From an uncultured Desulfobacter sp. (GTDB lineage Bacteria > Desulfobacterota > Desulfobacteria > Desulfobacterales > Desulfobacteraceae), in NCBI RefSeq assembly GCF_963677125.1, contig NZ_OY781882.1, positions 5,850,501-5,914,500 of the forward strand: a DNA stretch of 64,000 bases. The letters run 5' to 3'. Position 1 is the first letter of the stretch; every line of letters begins with the position of its first letter. A model generated the notes under the pieces. The model was not told where the DNA came from and searched no databases. It was given only the letters and a program-made list of their open reading frames with translations. Shown here piece after piece: positions 18,306-31,000 of the stretch. The position numbers were made by a program, and so were the translations under genes.

Positions 18306-19465
18306 TGCGCAAGTCGTACATTGGGTAGCCTGGCGTATCCTTTACCTCCCGGACGAATACCCAATGCATTGTTGTTAAATGTAATTTCCACTTTAACCAA
18401 GCCGGAGGCAGGATCAGCAACGGCCGAAACAAAGGTGATGCGCCCTGAGGCTTGTCCTGTGTCCGGATGTGCCTCAAAACGCATGGGGACCCGCATCCCT
18501 TTTTTTAATAAAACAGCCGTTGATTCAGGTATGGCCAGCCGTAGAATGCCCGAAGAGGTATCGACCAGCTCAATTAAATTTTGTCCTGCCCGCACCCACT
18601 CTCCTTTATCAATATCCAGCATGGTAATCACCCCTTTGATCGGCGCATAGAGGCTGCGCATATCCGCCTGCTGCTTTGCGGCGGTATATTCCAGCTTTTC
18701 TCGGGATTTTTCCCCTTGAAGCTGGTCATAACGGCCTTTAAGGGTATAATATTCCAACTCAGCCCGTATGACTTCTTCCTCACTGACAGATCCGTTTTCC
18801 TCAAACAAGAGCCGACTGTCGTCCATGAACTTTTTAATTCGGGCAATTCGCTTTTTGATGCTGTCCAGTTCAGCTCGGTTCTGGTAAATGACTTTCCTGC
18901 GGTGGGTTTCGATCCTCTGGGCTTCATCGTCCAGCTGCAACAGTTGCTGCCGGGAATCGACCGTATCGCCCAGTTTTACCTTCACGGATGAAACAAGGCC
19001 GTCTACCCCCATACTGAGCGAAATATCATGCATGGGATAAATGACTCCGACAAATTCCTTTCCACCGGCCGCCATCATTGACATTGATTGTTCAGAGGAG
19101 GCTGCAGCAGGAGGCGTTGGCGTGTTCAACTCTTGTGATGACTGCGTCATGGATGTTAAAGGTCCGTCGCTGACGGCCGCATCGTCTATGACTTTTATAT
19201 ATTTTTTGCTGTCTTTTAAATATCCGGTCAAGTCCTTGTATTTAATTTGCAGCCAGCCGTCCCGGCGTTCAATGATGTCAACTTTCATGCCTTTTTCGAG
19301 TACGGCCAGAATACGGCCTGTCCCATCAAGAGTTTCGCGAAGATTAATCTGGGTAATTTGAATAATGCCGTGGGCCAATCGGTTCGAAGCGGCGTGAATC
19401 GAAACAGCGGTTAAGATAAGTATCAGGCTTGAAATAATTGGGGTCCGGATTTTCCACAGCCTCAT
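18302..19465 (-). CDS. Periplasmic adaptor (HlyD/RND type) with N-terminal SH3-like domain, export locus I
   Basis: 387 residues. A signal peptide (IISSLILILTAVSIHA) is followed by a bacterial SH3-like domain (about 35-92: INLRETLDGTGRILAVLEKG, RRDGWLQIKYKDLTGYL). A short Ser/Thr/Pro linker leads to the adaptor: ISLSMGVDGLVSSVKVKLGD (lipoyl half), a long alpha hairpin with repeated Lys/Arg/Glu heptads (about 210-265), LYAPIKGVITMLDIDKGEWV (second lipoyl half), and a barrel ending NNNALGIRPGGKGYARLP. SH3-like domains in periplasmic proteins often bind cell wall, so it may tether the conduit to peptidoglycan (inference). It starts seven bases after the TolC-family stop. Confidence 0.87.
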   Translation of the reverse strand: MRLWKIRTPIISSLILILTAVSIHAASNRLAHGIIQITQINLRETLDGTGRILAVLEKGMKVDIIERRDGWLQIKYKDLTGYLKDSKKYIKVIDDAAVSDGPLTSMTQSSQELNTPTPPAAASSEQSMSMMAAGGKEFVGVIYPMHDISLSMGVDGLVSSVKVKLGDTVDSRQQLLQLDDEAQRIETHRRKVIYQNRAELDSIKKRIARIKKFMDDSRLLFEENGSVSEEEVIRAELEYYTLKGRYDQLQGEKSREKLEYTAAKQQADMRSLYAPIKGVITMLDIDKGEWVRAGQNLIELVDTSSGILRLAIPESTAVLLKKGMRVPMRFEAHPDTGQASGRITFVSAVADPASGLVKVEITFNNNALGIRPGGKGYARLPNVRLAQ

Positions 19466-19471
19466 ATTACA

Positions 19472-21064
19472 TTAGTCCTTAAGATCGATTTCATATGTTT
19501 CCAGTAACCTTCCATCACTCATCATCAGCCGGATACGGGCAATTTCTACCCGGGAGGCAGTTTCCACAAAACGCTGCTTTGCTTCATTGAGCTGGATTTC
19601 GCGTTCAATCACATCTCTCAGACGGAGCCGTCCACGCTCAAAAAGCTTCCGGTCAATGGCCAGCAACTTTGACTGAAGGCCAACACTGCTTTCAACGTTG
19701 CGGACTTCTTCATAGGCTTTTTGAAGCTGCTCCCACCGGCCTTCAATCGTGTTTCCGATTCGGTTATGCAGCGCTTTGATCCGGTGAACTGCCTGCTCAA
19801 GCTGAACCTTATTCGCTTTTGCCCGGGATGATGCCTGGATATTTCCCCCGAGGGGGATTTCTAAAAAAAGGCCTGCTTTCCAGTCAAAGTAGTCATCTGA
19901 AAAAGATTTCTCAATGGCTTTATCCGTTTCTGTATCAAGCTGGTCAAAACTGCATCCCAGAATCAGGTCGAGCTTTGGAAGGGTCATATTCCGGGAATAG
20001 CCGTACCGTTCATCGGCAATCTGCCGCTGAATCTCCAACAGTTTATATTCAGGGTAATGCGTTGTGGCGTATTGTATCCTTTCCCCGGGACCCTGATTTT
20101 CACGATGGGCGAAATCAGGTGCCTGAACCGGCTTGAAAACATGTTTGTTGTTAATCCCGTCACCGCTGTTTTGTTGAATTAAAATATTGGACATGACTTC
20201 GGACAGCATCTGTTTTGCCCTGGCCAGCTGTGCTTCCCGCTCCGCGATAGCGGCCTCGGCTTCCAGCAGTTCTGCCTGGGCAGCACGCCCACGTTCTACC
20301 CTGAGCTGGAGATCAGCCCGTAACTTATTAGCGTTGTCCAGGGCTGAGCGTCGAATGGATAAAATTTCGTAAGCCCGGTAAAGCTCCCAATACAGCTGCG
20401 CGCCATCACCGGCTGCCTGCAGTAATTGGATACGAAGCTGTACCCTGGCCGCATCCTCTTCCAGGGCTGCGACCCGCTTGCCTGTCTCCGTGACCTTTTT
20501 ACCGAAACCTTTAAGCAGAGGTTGTTTAAAGGTCAGTTCCAGACGACCGGTATACTCAACGTCGGTATCTTCTGCAAAAAGATTACTTTCTAAATCCGTA
20601 TAACTGTAACTGACCGACGCCTCTCCACCGGTGGGTAACGGAAATTTCAGGCCGGTTTCAAGGCTGGCTTTTTTTTCGTTTTCTTCTGTCTGGGCACCGG
20701 CAATAAGTTTGGAGTATTCCGAACTGCTGCGCTGGCGATGATTTTCTTCAAGGTTGGCGCCGGCGGTGAGCACGGGTTCATAAAGCCCGGTTTCAGCCTC
20801 AAACCGATGAATTGACGCTTCCAGCGAATACCGTTTGTCGCCGACATCCGCATTTGTTGCGACAATCCAGTGTACCAGCTGCCTTGCATTGACATTGATC
20901 AAAGGGGCCGGCTTTGTTTCTGATGCCCGGACAGGAACTATGCACATAAGGGTGCCAAAGATTCCCAAAAAGAAAAAGTAGCAAAAAACAGGTTTAATAA
21001 ATGATCGTACACATTCGGCAGCTTGTCCTTTTGCAGGCAGTGTCATTTGTCTAATGAAGCACAT
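19472..21064 (-). CDS. TolC-family outer-membrane channel protein, export locus I
   Basis: 530 residues from the ATG at 21064. I prefer this over 21085 because GAGAGGAG sits seven bases upstream. It overlaps the sapC-like stop by 14 bases. An N-terminal hydrophobic stretch (FCYFFFLGIFGTLMCIVPV) ends with a signal-peptidase site near RAS. Two outer membrane efflux protein repeats are visible, with long helical hairpins (LQAAGDGAQLYWELYRAYEI, QLRVERGRAAQAELLEAEA) and the second half KANKVQLEQAVHRIKALHNR. Barrel strands are seen in ASVSYSYTDLES. The trimer would form the outer-membrane exit duct. It is the only TolC-type gene in the window and may serve both export loci. Confidence 0.93.
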   Translation of the reverse strand: MCFIRQMTLPAKGQAAECVRSFIKPVFCYFFFLGIFGTLMCIVPVRASETKPAPLINVNARQLVHWIVATNADVGDKRYSLEASIHRFEAETGLYEPVLTAGANLEENHRQRSSSEYSKLIAGAQTEENEKKASLETGLKFPLPTGGEASVSYSYTDLESNLFAEDTDVEYTGRLELTFKQPLLKGFGKKVTETGKRVAALEEDAARVQLRIQLLQAAGDGAQLYWELYRAYEILSIRRSALDNANKLRADLQLRVERGRAAQAELLEAEAAIAEREAQLARAKQMLSEVMSNILIQQNSGDGINNKHVFKPVQAPDFAHRENQGPGERIQYATTHYPEYKLLEIQRQIADERYGYSRNMTLPKLDLILGCSFDQLDTETDKAIEKSFSDDYFDWKAGLFLEIPLGGNIQASSRAKANKVQLEQAVHRIKALHNRIGNTIEGRWEQLQKAYEEVRNVESSVGLQSKLLAIDRKLFERGRLRLRDVIEREIQLNEAKQRFVETASRVEIARIRLMMSDGRLLETYEIDLKD

Positions 21065-21821
21065 GTCCGGACTCCTCTCCGGCAACGCGATCTATCGTGT
21101 CAAATGATTTTTCCGGCAACGCTTCACCGGCAAGCTGCATTAACCGCTCAATTTGGGCAAGCGATGTCAGATGGGAATATACCGCCGGCAAATACCGTTT
21201 TTTTCGAAGTTCCAGAAAACGCTCATCAGAAAGGTTATTAAGTCGTTCTTCATTGATCACATAGCAACCGCCGATGGCCTGGACGTTATCTGCCTTTCGA
21301 ACCCGCATATTCATGGGCGCAAATGCATTATTTTGAGCCATGAATCGGCAAAAATCCAAGGTAATCGCTTCCATTTGCTGAAGTTCAGTCAAATAGCGCT
21401 TGACGTTCTCAATGACTTCGGCAGGCGATCCATCCTCGTTAAACAAGGGAACACCATCGTTTTCATTGATTATCTCACTGTCCTCATCAAAGCAAATGGC
21501 AAATTTTTCCTCCTCCTTACCCTTGGCCAATACAAAGGGATATCTGCGAATAATGGCAGGGACGTAAGATGCCGCCCATTTATTATCTGTGTCCACAAAT
21601 AAATTTTCTCCGGCCTTCAGCCCAAGCAAGGCCACAGGGCGGAACACATCCTGTGTCTTGTCTTCGATAAAAACGATGGGATAAATTGCCGCAGCCCGGA
21701 CAAATTCATGAACCATCACGGACGCGACATGGAATTTAGATGCAAATCCAAATCCTTGGATGTTTTTGATTTTCATGTTTTTGTGCTGGGAGCTGTTCAG
21801 GGGTACCAGTTTCGTAAACAT
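21051..21821 (-). CDS. SapC-family protein
   Basis: 256 residues, the usual size for the SapC family (PF07277), first named in the Campylobacter fetus S-layer locus. Recognisable parts are FGFASKFHVASVMVHEFVRA with YPIVFIED near the N-terminus, FRPVALLGLKAGENLFVD, SYVPAIIRRYPFVLA, a central acidic segment (CFDEDSEIINENDGVPLFNE), and the C-terminal FMAQNNAFAPMNMRV with GGCYVINEERLNNLSDE. No signal peptide or membrane span is seen, so it is likely cytoplasmic. AAGGAG lies eight bases before the ATG. It sits between the giant surface protein and the TolC gene, which fits a helper role in surface-protein export or coupling of synthesis to export (inference). Confidence 0.87.
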   Translation of the reverse strand: MFTKLVPLNSSQHKNMKIKNIQGFGFASKFHVASVMVHEFVRAAAIYPIVFIEDKTQDVFRPVALLGLKAGENLFVDTDNKWAASYVPAIIRRYPFVLAKGKEEEKFAICFDEDSEIINENDGVPLFNEDGSPAEVIENVKRYLTELQQMEAITLDFCRFMAQNNAFAPMNMRVRKADNVQAIGGCYVINEERLNNLSDERFLELRKKRYLPAVYSHLTSLAQIERLMQLAGEALPEKSFDTIDRVAGEESGHVLH

Positions 21822-22025
21822 TGAGGATCTCCTTTTTTAAAATGTAATCCTGACAATCATGATACGACTATCCTAAAGACTATTTAACGTCATTCTTCTG
21901 ATCGCCCGGGAATAGAGAGCGGCTATTGTTTTTACAAGGGTCAACAGCTAATATATTTTGAATTTTTTTACTATAACAGTCATAAAGGGCGCTGTCCACA
22001 CGCTATTTTGTGATGATGCACTTTA

Positions 22026-25000
22026 CTAAAGCATACTATCCAACCAGTCTTCCGAATCGGGTTCGTCCCATTTGTCCTGGAACTCGTCTAAGATAAAGGT
22101 CGGCATCGCCTGGACAGCCAGTCCCGAACTCATGGGCTGCTGGCTGTTGCTCCCTAAAACAAACGCCTGCCTCAGTGCTTGACCCGGTTTTTGAAGCTGA
22201 ATGTCGATAGATTGCATTTCAAAGAGATCAGGTTCACCAACGGTGCCTTCATCCGATACTTCATTAAACCCCTGGTCAGGCTGGGCGTCGCTGAACTGGA
22301 TCTCCTCGAATTGGTTTTCAGCAAAATAGGTTTCCAGCAGATTTTCCAGTTGTACCCCTCTGAACATGACCGGGCCTATCTCCTGGGGTTGAGCCCCTGC
22401 ATCTAAAATCGCCCCACCCGGACCGGTAATGGCGGAAAATCCATTAACGCTGATGGCGGTAATAGTCAAATCGCCCCCCAAATGAAGCGTCCCGCCGGTA
22501 CCATAACCAGACCCGGTACCATGAATAGAGGCCATCCCAATGACACTGAGATCATCCATAAAATTTAAATCCGTACAGGCCAAAAGATCAAGAGTGCCGG
22601 CAACGGCTGTTGCGCCGGTAATTTTAAATTCACGGACATCAGTCATCATAAAGTTCGAAGAGATATCAAGGGCGCCGTCGATGGTTAACAGATCCATTTG
22701 GTCCACCGTCAGGGTGTCGACAGCAATATTACCCGTAAACGCGGCTGTAAATACGTTTGTCAAACCCATTGCCATTTGCGGGCCGCCGAAGACATCGCCG
22801 GAAACGGTCAGCGTTTCAATATTTTCGGCCAGCAGGTCGGTATCCGTCTCTATACCATCTGAAAAGGTAACCTGGTCAAACTCACTTATGGACAGGGACC
22901 CTGCAGTGACATGGGACTGGAACGTCAGGGTCTTCCAGGTACCGGACATGACTGCCGTACTGCCGAAATAGACTGTATCTTTGTACAGGATATCACCCAT
23001 CTCGTCCATATCAACGGCGCCGGTAACCTGGGATGTGCCCTCCATGGTAAAATTATCAACATTGGCCGCTGTGAAAGAACCACTCACATAAAGGGTACTG
23101 TTTAGGGACAATGTCGTAATATTTGTCATCGTCATTGCCAAGCCGGTGTTCACCGTTCCGGCAAAAGTTGCTGTGTCAACCGTATCCAGTGAGAGTGTCC
23201 CGGCATCAAGACTGTTGTTGAAGATGACTGTGGAAGCCTCTTTGATGCTCAGCGCATTTGTTACATTAACCAGGTTGCTGAATGTAGTGGTTGTGACCGT
23301 ATCAAACACAAGGTCTCCGGCTACTGTTGTTTCTTGGGCAATATCAAGTTGATTCAGGTTCGATGCGCTGAAGTTGCCGCCTATGGTTATTGTCGCGGCC
23401 ATGTCTGCATCCCCTGGTGCGCCGGTGATTCCAGATTCACGGATATCACTCATCATAAAGTTTGAAGAGATATCAAGGGTGCCGTCAATGGTTAATAGAT
23501 CCATTTGGTCCACCGTCAGGGTGTCTGCAGTAATATTACCCGTAAACGCGGCTGTAAATACGTTGGTCAAATCCATTGCCATTTTCGGGCCGCCGAAAAC
23601 ATCGCCTGAAACGGTCAATGTCTCAATATTTTCGACCAGCAGGTCGGTATCCGTCTCTATACCATCTGAAAAAGTAACCTGGTCAAACTCTCTTATGGAC
23701 AGGGACCCGGCAGTGACATGGGATTGGAACGTCAGGGCTTTCCAGGTACCGGACATGACTGCCGTACTGCCGAAATATACCGCATCTTTGTAAAGGATAT
23801 CACCCATCTCGTTCATATCAACGGCCCCGGTAACCTGGAAGGGTCCTTCCACGGTAAAATTTTCAATATTGTCCGCTGTGAAGGAACCGTTCACGTCAAG
23901 GGTACTGTTTAGGGTCAATGCTGTGATATCTGCCGCCGTCATTGCCAAGCCGGTGCTCACCGTGCCGTTAAAAGTCGCTGTGTCAACCGTATCCAGCAAG
24001 AGTGTCCCGGCATGAACACTGCTGTTGAAGGTGACTGTGGAAGCATTTTTGATGCTCAGCGTTTTTGTTACATCAACCCGGTTATTGAATGTAGTGGTGG
24101 TGACCGTATCAAACAGAAGGTCGCCGGCTACGGTTGTTTTTCCGGCAATATCAAGTTGATTCAGGTTCGATGCACTGAAGTTGCCGCCTACGGTTATGGC
24201 TGCTGCCATATCTGCATCCCCCGGACTTGTAACAGTCAAGTTCGTAGCAGCATTCAAGGTCTCCAATGTCATCCCCCCATCAGCATTCAGGATCAGAACA
24301 TCGACCGAACTGGTAAGCACCGCACCATCTCCCATCTCCAGGCTGCCCGTGCCGGCATTAAGATTGATGGAAGCTGCCGACAGACTAACCATGGAGGAAA
24401 TGACCGCGCCAACTGACGTGATAGCTGCCGAACCACTCACTGTCACATCCGCATTTTGGCTGTAGAGACCGTCGGTGGTCAGATTCAGTAAACCGGCGTC
24501 TACTTGAACGGTGCCGCTGACGGTCATGTCACCACCTGAGCTCAGGACAATATCACCGGCCGTGCCGGTCAGTGTGCCGATATTCATGGCATCGACATCT
24601 GAAAGATAAATCCCGCCTGTGGTGGTAGACGCGGTTATGTCTCCTTGAATATTGATGTCACCGCCGGTTGCGGCCGTACCGATGCCGTTTGATGCGATCA
24701 GGGAAATGACGCCCATGGTTGTGAGGTTTTCATCTTCGCTGACAGTGTTGTCCGTAATGGCACCACCGCTGGTCACATTCAGATTGCCTGCTGAAACCAG
24801 GGTTGAAAGGTTTACATCCCCGCCTGTATCAATGTTTATATCGCCGATGGTGCTGGTGAGTGTTGAACCATCCTCCAGCATCACTTGCCCTGCGTTTGCA
24901 TTGATTAAGATGGTGTCGGCTTCCAGTCTGTGTCCACTGCCTAGGGTAAGACCTGTGGAATTAAGGTCAATATTGCCTGCACTGGTCTGTATATTGCCGG

Positions 25001-28000
25001 CGATTGTCATCGCACTGTTCCCGACCAGAACAATATCGCCTGAACCCGTAACGGTTACATCCCGCAGGACCATGGCGTCGCTGTCAGCCAGGTAAATTCC
25101 GCCGGTGGCGGTCGTGGCTTTGACACTGCCGTCCACCCCTAAACTGTCTGCAGTCGTTCCGATACCGGTCTCGGCTTCAAGGGTGACCAGGGTCCCTGCA
25201 TCAAAGATGGCGTTGCTGGTGGAAGACGTTATTGCCCCGCCTGAAGTCAGCGTTATACCGCCGTGTGCCGTTATTCTTTCAGCATGGATATCCCCGGTTG
25301 CGCTCAAGGCTGCAAAGCTGTCCGTCGCTGCCAGTAAGGTATTGTCACCCATGGTAAGGTCACCCGCCACCATGGTCAGTTCCAGCGATGACGCACGCAT
25401 TGATGCGCCGCTTTCCATAAGAATTGCGTCGGCCTTGAGATCCATTGCACCGGCACTGGCCACAACACTGTTTTCACCCAGTATTAGAACACCGGCATAA
25501 GCTTGAGTAACTCCGCTGCTGTCGGGATTAAAGAGGAAGCCTGCGGCAGAGACATTGGCTTGTGCGAGCAGTTCAAGGCTCGCTGCGGACATGGTTATTT
25601 GACCATTATCTGCCGTGATTGCCCCTTCAAGCTGTAGCTTATCGACAGTACTGAGATATACATTGCCGCTGCCGGCAAAAAGCCCATGGACATTCATAGC
25701 ATCAACGTCTTCAAGGCTGATATCGCCGGTTGTGGTCGCAGCAGAGAGGGTGCCGTCAATATCAAGGTCGCCGTCCTCAACCGCAGCGCCTGCGCCTGAT
25801 GCCGCGCTTATGGAAATATTATCAGCCTGCAGGTTCAGGTTTTCAGTCAAGGTATTGTCATAAATATGGCCGCCACCGGCGGTGACGGATATTGTATTGC
25901 CGGCCGTCAAGCTGGACAAGCCGATATTTTGAGCTGCATTCAGGGTAATATGATCCCCGGCTGTCAGCGTTGAACCATCAGTGAGCGTTATATCTCCCGT
26001 GGAGGCAGTCAATTCGATAATTGGGGCGTTAAGATTTTGCCCTGACTGCAAGGCAATGGCTCCGGCAGAGAGTGTAAGACCCCCCGAAGCTGTAAGATCA
26101 TTTTCAATAGTCAACATTCCCTGGTTGCTGAAAACAATATCGCCTGCGGCAGCGGTCAATGCCTTGACAAGCGTGTCATTGGCGGCGGACAGGTAGATGT
26201 CCCCCGTGGTGGTCGAGCCGGTCACTGCCCCCTGAATGTCAATGCCGCCGTTAACGGCAGAGGTGCCGATACCGCCAGCTGCACCTAAGGTGATCAGACC
26301 GCCGGCAACGATGTTTACCTCTTCAAGGGCAGTATTATCAAAGATCCCTCCACTGCTGGTCACACTGACATTTGTTCCGGAGAGAGATGAAAGCAGCATT
26401 GAATCACCGGCGCTCAGTGTCAGGTCGCCGTTTGTAGCGGTTATGGTTGATCCGTCAGCCATGTTCAACTCGCCGGTTCCGGTGTTCATAGTTAAAGACA
26501 GAACGCTGGTGTCCGCAGTTGATGAAAGCGCAGCGCCCTCTGAAACAAACCCTGCAACACCGGTCACAGTCACGTCGGAATTTTGGCTGTACAGGCCGCC
26601 TGCGCTCAAGGTCAGCGTGCCGCCCACATTCATATCGGCATCAACAGTGAAGGCGCCGGCTATGCTGAGATCGGCATCACCGCTGATCGCCGCAGTTTCT
26701 GTAAAAACGGCGGTACTGCCGCCGGCCAGAGTGAAATCGCCGAAGACATCAATGGTCGCAAGAGAGATTGTATTATCGGCTTTCAGAGTGAGGTCACCGG
26801 CACTGCCGGTTAGTTTGGAACCACTACCCATGGCAAAACTGCCCGTGGTTGCGTCCAGATCAAGGCTTTGTGCCGTGACACGCTGTCCGGCGTCGATACT
26901 CAGGCCCACGGCCGAAAGAACAGTGCTGCCGGAGGCGGCCGTAACATGACCGGTCAGGGTCATGACCCCGCCACTGCTTAAGACAATATCCCCTGCTGTG
27001 GCGTTCAGTGCGCCCACCGCCATGGCATCTACGTCAAAAAGATAAATCCCGCCAGTGGTCGTTGAAGCGGCTACGGCGCCTTGGATGTTGATATCACCGT
27101 TAACGGCAGAGGTCCCGATACCACTGACTGCGCTTAACGTAATCAGTGATGTCGCATCGATATTTGTGTTTTCGGTTGCCGTATTGTCTAAAATTGCACT
27201 GCTGGTTGTCACACTGACATTCGTGCCGGATAGTGCTGATAGATTGACTGAGTCACCGGCGCTAAATATCAGGTCACCGCCGGTGGCGGTTATGGTTGAA
27301 CCGTCAGCCATATTCAGCCCGCCTGTACCGGTGTTCATAGTTAAAGACAACGCAGCGATGTCCGATGTTGATGAAAGGGCGGCTCCCTCTGAGACCAAAT
27401 CGGCGGCACCGATCACCGTCATGTCCGAATTTTGGCTGTACAGGCCGCCTGCGCTTAACGTCAGAGTACCGCCCACATTCATATCTGCATTAACAGTGAA
27501 CGTCCCGGCCGTACTGAGATCGGCATCACCGCCGACAGCCGCAGCTTCTGTGACTATGGTGGTACTGCCGCCGGTCAGATTTAAATCAGCATACACATCA
27601 AGGACTGCAAGAGAGATACTGCTATCTGCGTTCAGCCTGACATCACCGGCGCTGCTGGTCAGTTTGGCGCCACTGCCCATGGTGAAACTACCTGAGGCGG
27701 CGTCCAGATTAAGGTGCTGTGCCTCAATATTTTGTCCAGCTTCAATACTAAGATCTGCGCCTGCGGCTGAGAAAACAGCGCTGCCGGAGGTGGCAGTGAC
27801 ATCACCGGTCAGGGTCATGCTCCCCCCACTGCTTAAAACAATGTCCCCTGCTGTGGCGCTTAGTCTACCTACCGCCATGGCATCACTATCGGAAAGATAA
27901 ATTCCGCCAGTGGTCGTCGAAGCGGTTACTGCGCCTTGAATGTTGATATCACCGTTAACGGCAGATGTTCCGATACCGCCGGCAGCGCTCAAGGTGATCA

Positions 28001-31000
28001 ACGTTGTGGCCGTGATATTCGCGTTTTCTGATGCGGTGTTGTCAAGGATTGCGCCGCCGGTTACGCTGATATTTGTGCCGGAAAGTTTTGAAAGAAGAAC
28101 GGAATCACCGGCGGTCAGGGTCAGGTTGCCGTTTGTCGCGGTGATGGTTGAGGCGTCAGCCATGTTCAGCCCGCCGGTTCCGGTGTTCATCGTTAAAGAT
28201 AAAATGCTGGTGTTCGCTGTTGATGAAAGTGCAGCACCTTCTGAAACAAAACTTGCGGTACCATTCACCGTCACGTCGGAATTTTGGCTGTACAGGCCGC
28301 CTGCGCTTAAAGTCAGGGCGCCGCCCACAGTCGTATCGGCATCAACAGTGAAAGCATCGCCTGTGCTGAGATCGGCATCACCGCCGACAGCCACGGTTTC
28401 TGTAATCACGGTTGTTGCGCCGCCTGTCAGATTCAAATCACCGGACACATCGAGGGTCGCAAGAGAGACGGCATTTTCGGCTCTCAGCGTAAGGTCACCG
28501 GCACTGCCGGTCAATTTGGACCCACTACCCATGGTAAAATTGCCTGTGCCGGCATCCAGGTTGAGGCTCTGTGCATTGACACTCTGTCCGGCTTCGATAC
28601 TAAGACCCGCAGCTGAGAACAGAGCGTTGCCGGAGGCGGCAGTGACATCACCGGTCAGGGTCATGGTCCCGCCACTGTTTAGGACAATGTCCCCAGCAGT
28701 GACGCCTATCGTACCCACACCCATGTCATCGGCGTCGGAAAGATAAATTCCGCCAGTGGTGGTCGACCCGGTCACGGCACCCTGGATGTTGATATCACCG
28801 TTAACGGCAGAGGTCCCGATACCGCTGACTGCGCTTAAAGTAATCAATGATGCGGCATCGATATTAGCATTTTCCGTTACAGTATTGTCTATAATCGCAC
28901 CGCTGGTTGTCACGCTGACATTTGTGGCGGAAAGTTTTGAAAGATTGACTGAATCACCGGCGTTCAGCGTCAGGTCTCCGTTTGTCGCGGTCATGGTTGA
29001 TCCGTCGGCCATGCTGAGCCCACCGGTACCGGTATCCATGTCCAGGGACAGTGCAGACATGTCCGATGTTGCCGAAAGAACGGCTCCCTTTGAAGTAACG
29101 TCTGCCGTACCGCTTACAGTCACATCCGCGTTCTGACTGAAGAGATCTGCACTGGTTAGGGTCAGGGCGCCTGAAGCTGCTTGAACGGCATCGTTTAAGG
29201 TCAAAGTTCCACCGCTGTCCAGGACAATATCCCCGGCTGAAGCGGTTAGTGCGCCCACGTCCATGGCATCACTATCGGATAGATAAATTCCGCCGGTGGT
29301 GGTTGAACCGGTCACGGCACCCTGGATATTGATATCACCATTAACGGCAGATGTTCCGATACCTGCGGCTGCGCTTAAGGTGATCAACGTTGTTGCCGTG
29401 ATATTGGGGGTTTCTGATGCCGTGTTGTCGAGAATTGACGCAGAACTGGTCACGCTGACATTGGTGCCGGAAAGCGTTGAAAGAAGGACGGAATCACCGG
29501 CGTTCAGCGTCAGGTCACCGTTTGTCGCGGTCATGGTTGAGCCGTCGGTCATGCTAAGCATACCCGTACCGGCATCCAGATTGATGGCGGACGCATCAAC
29601 AGAGGCGCCGTTTCCAAGCTCAATGCCTGACGCTTTGAGAGAAAACAAAGAAGTACTGGTAATACTGCTGTTTTCTTCCAGAATAAACGCTTCGGTAAAG
29701 GTTTCTCCACTATTAAAAGAAATTCCGGCCACGCTGAAATTGTCATTATCTTTCAGGGTCAGGCCGGACCCGGAAATAGTAGTCGTTCCGGAAACCGTCT
29801 GGGTGCCATCCAAAGAGATTGCGCCCAGGCTTGTCACGTTGAGATCACCGGAAATGTCCAGGCTGGTCAGGGTCATGGATTCGTCGGCATCCAGAGTGGC
29901 TGCACCACCGGTGGTCCGCAGGGTGCCGGCTTCCATCAAGAAAAACCCGGTCTGGGAGTCAAAGGCCAAGGTGGCGCCGGACACGCCGCTGCCCTGAATC
30001 ACGATCCCTTCTGTGGCCCTGGCGGTAAAGGTGTTTGTTGAGGTGATCGAGTCGAGGTAAAGTACACCGTCAATATCCAGGTTGACCGAGGTGTAGCTGC
30101 CGCTTAAGGTCAGATCTCCGATAAACCCGGTCAGGTTGACGTCGGTAGGGGGGTAGGTGAATGGGCTGGTGCTGTTGACCTCAATATCCGGTGAGAACAC
30201 ATTGCTTTGTGTGGTGATCAAACTTAAACTGTACGCAATGACGTCATAGTCTGCATCTTCCGGTGACGTTTCTAAAATCTGAGCACCGGGCAGGAATATC
30301 GCTTCTCCGTGGGTAAGGCCTGCATCAAGCAGATCAACGGCGATATTACCACCGTCATTCTTGATGGTCACCTTGTTCCCGGCAACATCATCACGTAACC
30401 TGACCTCGGTGAGCACCAAAGCGTCGGCTGAAGTGATACTGATGGTTCCGCTTTGGGCCACAGCCTGTTCAATGGTCACGGCCCCCAGATCCAATATATG
30501 CATATCTCCGGCCCCACTCATGTCAGCCCTTACGGTTTCCGCATCCGTGCGCAAAACAAGACCGTCAACCGCCTGGGCCACAACAGCAGTTGCGCTGACG
30601 GCCACATCTTTACTGTTGGTGATGATGCTGCCGCCGCTTGTCAGGGTAACTGTCCCGTCGACAGCGTAGGGTGTCTCCACAATCAAACGGGTACCGTCGA
30701 CTACGGCAAGATCCGAATCAAGGATCATATCTCCACCTGCGCTTAAGGTGATAAACTCGGGAAGATCGTTTTCATAGCCGTCAATGGTTCCTGTCCCCAG
30801 GGTCAGGCTGCCGCTGGTATTCAGTTCGATATCCCCGGAAGCACGAAGCATAGTGCCGGTCAAGTCAAGATTTTGATCTGCATTTAAAATGATGGAGCCC
30901 CCGGTGCCGCCGGCAAAAACTGCCATGGTTTCAAATTCCTGGCTTCCCAGATCGAGCTCGATGGTACCGCTTTCCATCATTCTGGACTGGCGGGTCAAGG

